Source: Lysobacterales bacterium
GTDB taxonomy: Bacteria; Pseudomonadota; Gammaproteobacteria; Xanthomonadales; SZUA-36
DNA: 7,697 bases
Direction of reading: 5' to 3'
NCBI GenBank assembly: GCA_026196445.1
Contig: JAPHTE010000399.1
Coordinates: 1 to 7,697, forward strand
Each line of letters starts with the position of its first letter. Positions within the stretch are counted from its first letter, which is position 1. Shown here piece by piece: positions 6,281-7,697 of the stretch. Under the pieces are notes generated by a model. That model was not told the DNA's origin. It saw nothing but the letters and a program-made list of their open reading frames with translations, and made no database searches. The position numbers were made by a program, and so were the translations under genes.

Positions 6281-6853
6281 CAGGATCACGCCGAATACGC
6301 GTTCCAGCCAGACGACGTTTTCCTGCAATTTCCCCAGCCAGCGGGGATTCGAAAAGGACCACGCGACGACCATGTACCAGCCCATGTCGATGAACAACGC
6401 GGTCGCGGCATAGGCCAATTTTTCAATCAACGTGGTATCAGTGCCGATAACCTGGCTGAACAGGGCGATGAAAAAGACCGCGACTTTGGGGTTTAAAAAT
6501 ACCACCAGGAAACCGTCACGCGCGGCGCTGCCTGTCGTTGGCGGGTCCGTCAGCGTGGCGCTATCGCCGCCACGGGCCCGCAGCCCCTTGATGCCGAGCC
6601 ACACCAGGTAAGCTGCCCCTGCCCATTGCATCACCTGGAACAGGACGGGTGTGGTGGTAATTAAAAAAGCGATGCCGGATATGCATAACAGGGCATAAAA
6701 ACCGATACCCAGCCCGTGCATGGCGGCTGCCACCAGGCCGTTTTTACGTCCACCGCTGAGTGTCTGCTTCAGTACAACGGCAAGCGACGGGCCGGGCGAC
6801 ATCGCCCCAAGCATGCAAATCGAAACCACGGTCAGCCAAATCGCCATTGTCAT
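6236..6853 (-). CDS. LysE/RhtB-family amino-acid exporter
   Basis: This inner-membrane exporter family pumps amino acids (lysine, arginine, homoserine, threonine and others) out of the cell using the proton gradient. From ATG 6853 the protein has 205 residues, the normal family size. It has about six hydrophobic segments: near 5-25, 39-63, 66-90, 112-133, 146-166 and 185-204. Family marks are SPGP at 19-22 near the end of helix 1, AGAAYLVWLGIK at 78-89, and FLNPK at 119-123. The substrate cannot be read from the sequence. The start is uncertain: ATG 6847 is also possible. An upstream in-frame GTG at 6889 has a nearby GGTGGA site and would add 12 residues, but the family normally begins just before the first helix. 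It converges on tsaB and diverges from the CphA-like gene. Confidence 0.9.
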   Translation of the reverse strand: MTMAIWLTVVSICMLGAMSPGPSLAVVLKQTLSGGRKNGLVAAAMHGLGIGFYALLCISGIAFLITTTPVLFQVMQWAGAAYLVWLGIKGLRARGGDSATLTDPPTTGSAARDGFLVVFLNPKVAVFFIALFSQVIGTDTTLIEKLAYAATALFIDMGWYMVVAWSFSNPRWLGKLQENVVWLERVFGVILIALALRLLAGDLLG

Positions 6854-6925
6854 GCTGCGCAGTTTGCCCCATTGCCGGTTTGGATGCACCTGTATCCACC
6901 AGGCGTATCACCAAATATCCAGTTC

Positions 6926-6955
6926 TGGACAAAGACCGAGGAACCTTTTTATGCT
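6926..6955 (+). promoter_or_regulatory. Possible promoter for the CphA-like gene
   Basis: TGGACA (6926-6931, five of six matches to the -35 consensus) and TATGCT (6950-6955, four of six to the -10) are 18 bp apart. The start would be near 6962, giving a leader of about 20 nt. The region between 6854 and 6981 is the only intergenic space for both divergent genes. No convincing leftward promoter for the exporter was found in it. Confidence 0.33.
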
Positions 6956-6981
6956 GGCAACGTAAATAACGGAAAAGACAG

Positions 6982-7697
6982 ATGCCGAGAGTAGAGTGGT
7001 TTGCATATTGTTGGCCCAATCGCCGGTCTGAAAAAACGGTCGTGGAAATCACGCTTGATTTCACCGCTGCCGATCAGGAGCGTTTTCCCCTGGATGCTGC
7101 CCAGGTACGAGACTTGCTCATCAAGGGTGGAATCCTGGAAAAAGACGAAGTGTTTCCGGAACAAGATCTTCCCGACGAACGAATGGCCTGGTACACGTCC
7201 TTGCTGGTGCAAACGGCCCTGTTATTTCAACGAAAAGCAGGTCACAGGGTCAATTTCATTACCCAAACGTGCTATGCGGAACATGAATATTGGATCGCCC
7301 TGATGGAGCACGAGCACTGCGATGTTGGAATGACGGCCGTCAAGCTGGCTACGGAACTCGTCAGTGGCAAGCGGCGTTTGCTCGAGGAGCCGTTTCGGAT
7401 GTTCACGGACTTTGCCCGAAAACGGCTGTTGCCAATCCAGACCGAGGCGATTATCAGGGCGGCGCAGCGGCGTGACATACCGGCCATTCGCCTGGAACGT
7501 CAGCCTTACAAGCGTGAAGACTTTACGGATTTGACCAAAGGCAGAACTGTCTGTCCGAACGGCTTATTGATGCTGGGCCACGGTAAATACCAACGTGTAC
7601 TGGATGGGACCTGGAGCCTTGATCTCCAACAGGACCTGTCAAGCGGTGAGGATGAACCGGATCAGGTTGCTGAAAAGATCCTGGATCGGCTATTTCC
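6982..7697 (+). CDS. Cyanophycin-synthetase (CphA)-family-like protein, N-terminal part (runs off right edge)
   Basis: The frame is open from ATG 6982 to the window end: 238 codons with no stop. An in-frame TAA at 6967-6969 makes this the first ATG, and GGA lies 8 nt before it. There is no signal peptide or membrane segment. Three stretches recall the N-terminal region of cyanophycin synthetases: EHEHCDVGMTAVKLATEL at 109-126, EAIIRAAQRRDIPAIRL at 155-171, and NGLLMLGHGKYQRVLDGT at 193-210, comparable to the (L)VQLGxGxxQ-type strand. CphA makes multi-arginyl-poly-aspartate from Asp and Arg with an ATP-grasp and a Mur-ligase-like domain; neither would be reached yet, so activity cannot be judged. 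Compared with typical CphA, about 21 extra residues separate the second and third stretches (172-192). The assignment rests on motif memory. Another ATP-grasp or Mur-ligase family enzyme is the alternative. Confidence 0.6.
   Translation, partial: MPRVEWFAYCWPNRRSEKTVVEITLDFTAADQERFPLDAAQVRDLLIKGGILEKDEVFPEQDLPDERMAWYTSLLVQTALLFQRKAGHRVNFITQTCYAEHEYWIALMEHEHCDVGMTAVKLATELVSGKRRLLEEPFRMFTDFARKRLLPIQTEAIIRAAQRRDIPAIRLERQPYKREDFTDLTKGRTVCPNGLLMLGHGKYQRVLDGTWSLDLQQDLSSGEDEPDQVAEKILDRLF

Noticed and set aside
1..7697. CRISPR arrays, tRNA or rRNA genes, insertion sequences, attachment sites
   Set aside because: No regularly spaced repeats, no cloverleaf-like sequence in the intergenic regions, no transposase frame and no flanking direct repeats were seen; nearly all of the window is accounted for by coding genes.

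Overview
The window looks like a chromosomal stretch of a free-living gammaproteobacterium of moderately high GC. Three proteins point there: a bifunctional PBP1B of the E. coli/Pseudomonas type with a UB2H-like region, a YoaA-type XPD/DinG helicase, and a TsaB next to it (yoaA and tsaB are also neighbours in E. coli). No phage, insertion sequence, CRISPR array, rRNA or tRNA was seen. The species cannot be named from the sequence alone.

Layout. (1) Positions 1-635, minus strand: the first 211 codons of a gene that runs off the left edge, probably a divergent GT-A/family-2 glycosyltransferase-like protein. (2) Positions 636-791: a compact divergent control region. It holds a strong extended -10 element for the minus gene, a weaker promoter-like pair for the plus genes, a 9-bp inverted repeat around them and a small palindrome. 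(3) Positions 792-6235, plus strand: a tight four-gene run, mrcB (PBP1B), a TPR lipoprotein resembling the Pseudomonas PBP1b activator LpoP, yoaA and tsaB. Consecutive genes overlap by 17 bp, are 9 bp apart, and overlap by 20 bp. Two of them use non-ATG starts (TTG and GTG) with visible GGAG ribosome binding sites. (4) Positions 6236-6853, minus strand: a LysE/RhtB-family exporter whose stop codon directly abuts the tsaB stop. Its likely intrinsic terminator lies inside the end of tsaB. (5) Positions 6854-6981: a short divergent intergenic region. (6) Positions 6982-7697, plus strand: the first 238 codons of a gene that runs off the right edge, with similarity to the N-terminal part of cyanophycin-synthetase (CphA)-family proteins.

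How the genes work together. PBP1B polymerises and cross-links peptidoglycan from the inner membrane, and the lipoprotein beside it is placed to act as its outer-membrane activator. YoaA (DNA repair helicase) and TsaB (t6A tRNA modification) are housekeeping functions that share the transcript through tight spacing rather than an obvious shared pathway. The exporter and the CphA-like gene diverge from a shared 128-bp region. Because LysE proteins export basic amino acids and cyanophycin contains arginine, a link is possible, but it is only a hypothesis.

Most of the window is ordinary core genome. The parts most worth a second look are the CphA-like protein, the LpoP-like gene with its TTG start, the structured divergent promoter at 700-770, and a seven-codon ORF overlapping the yoaA start.
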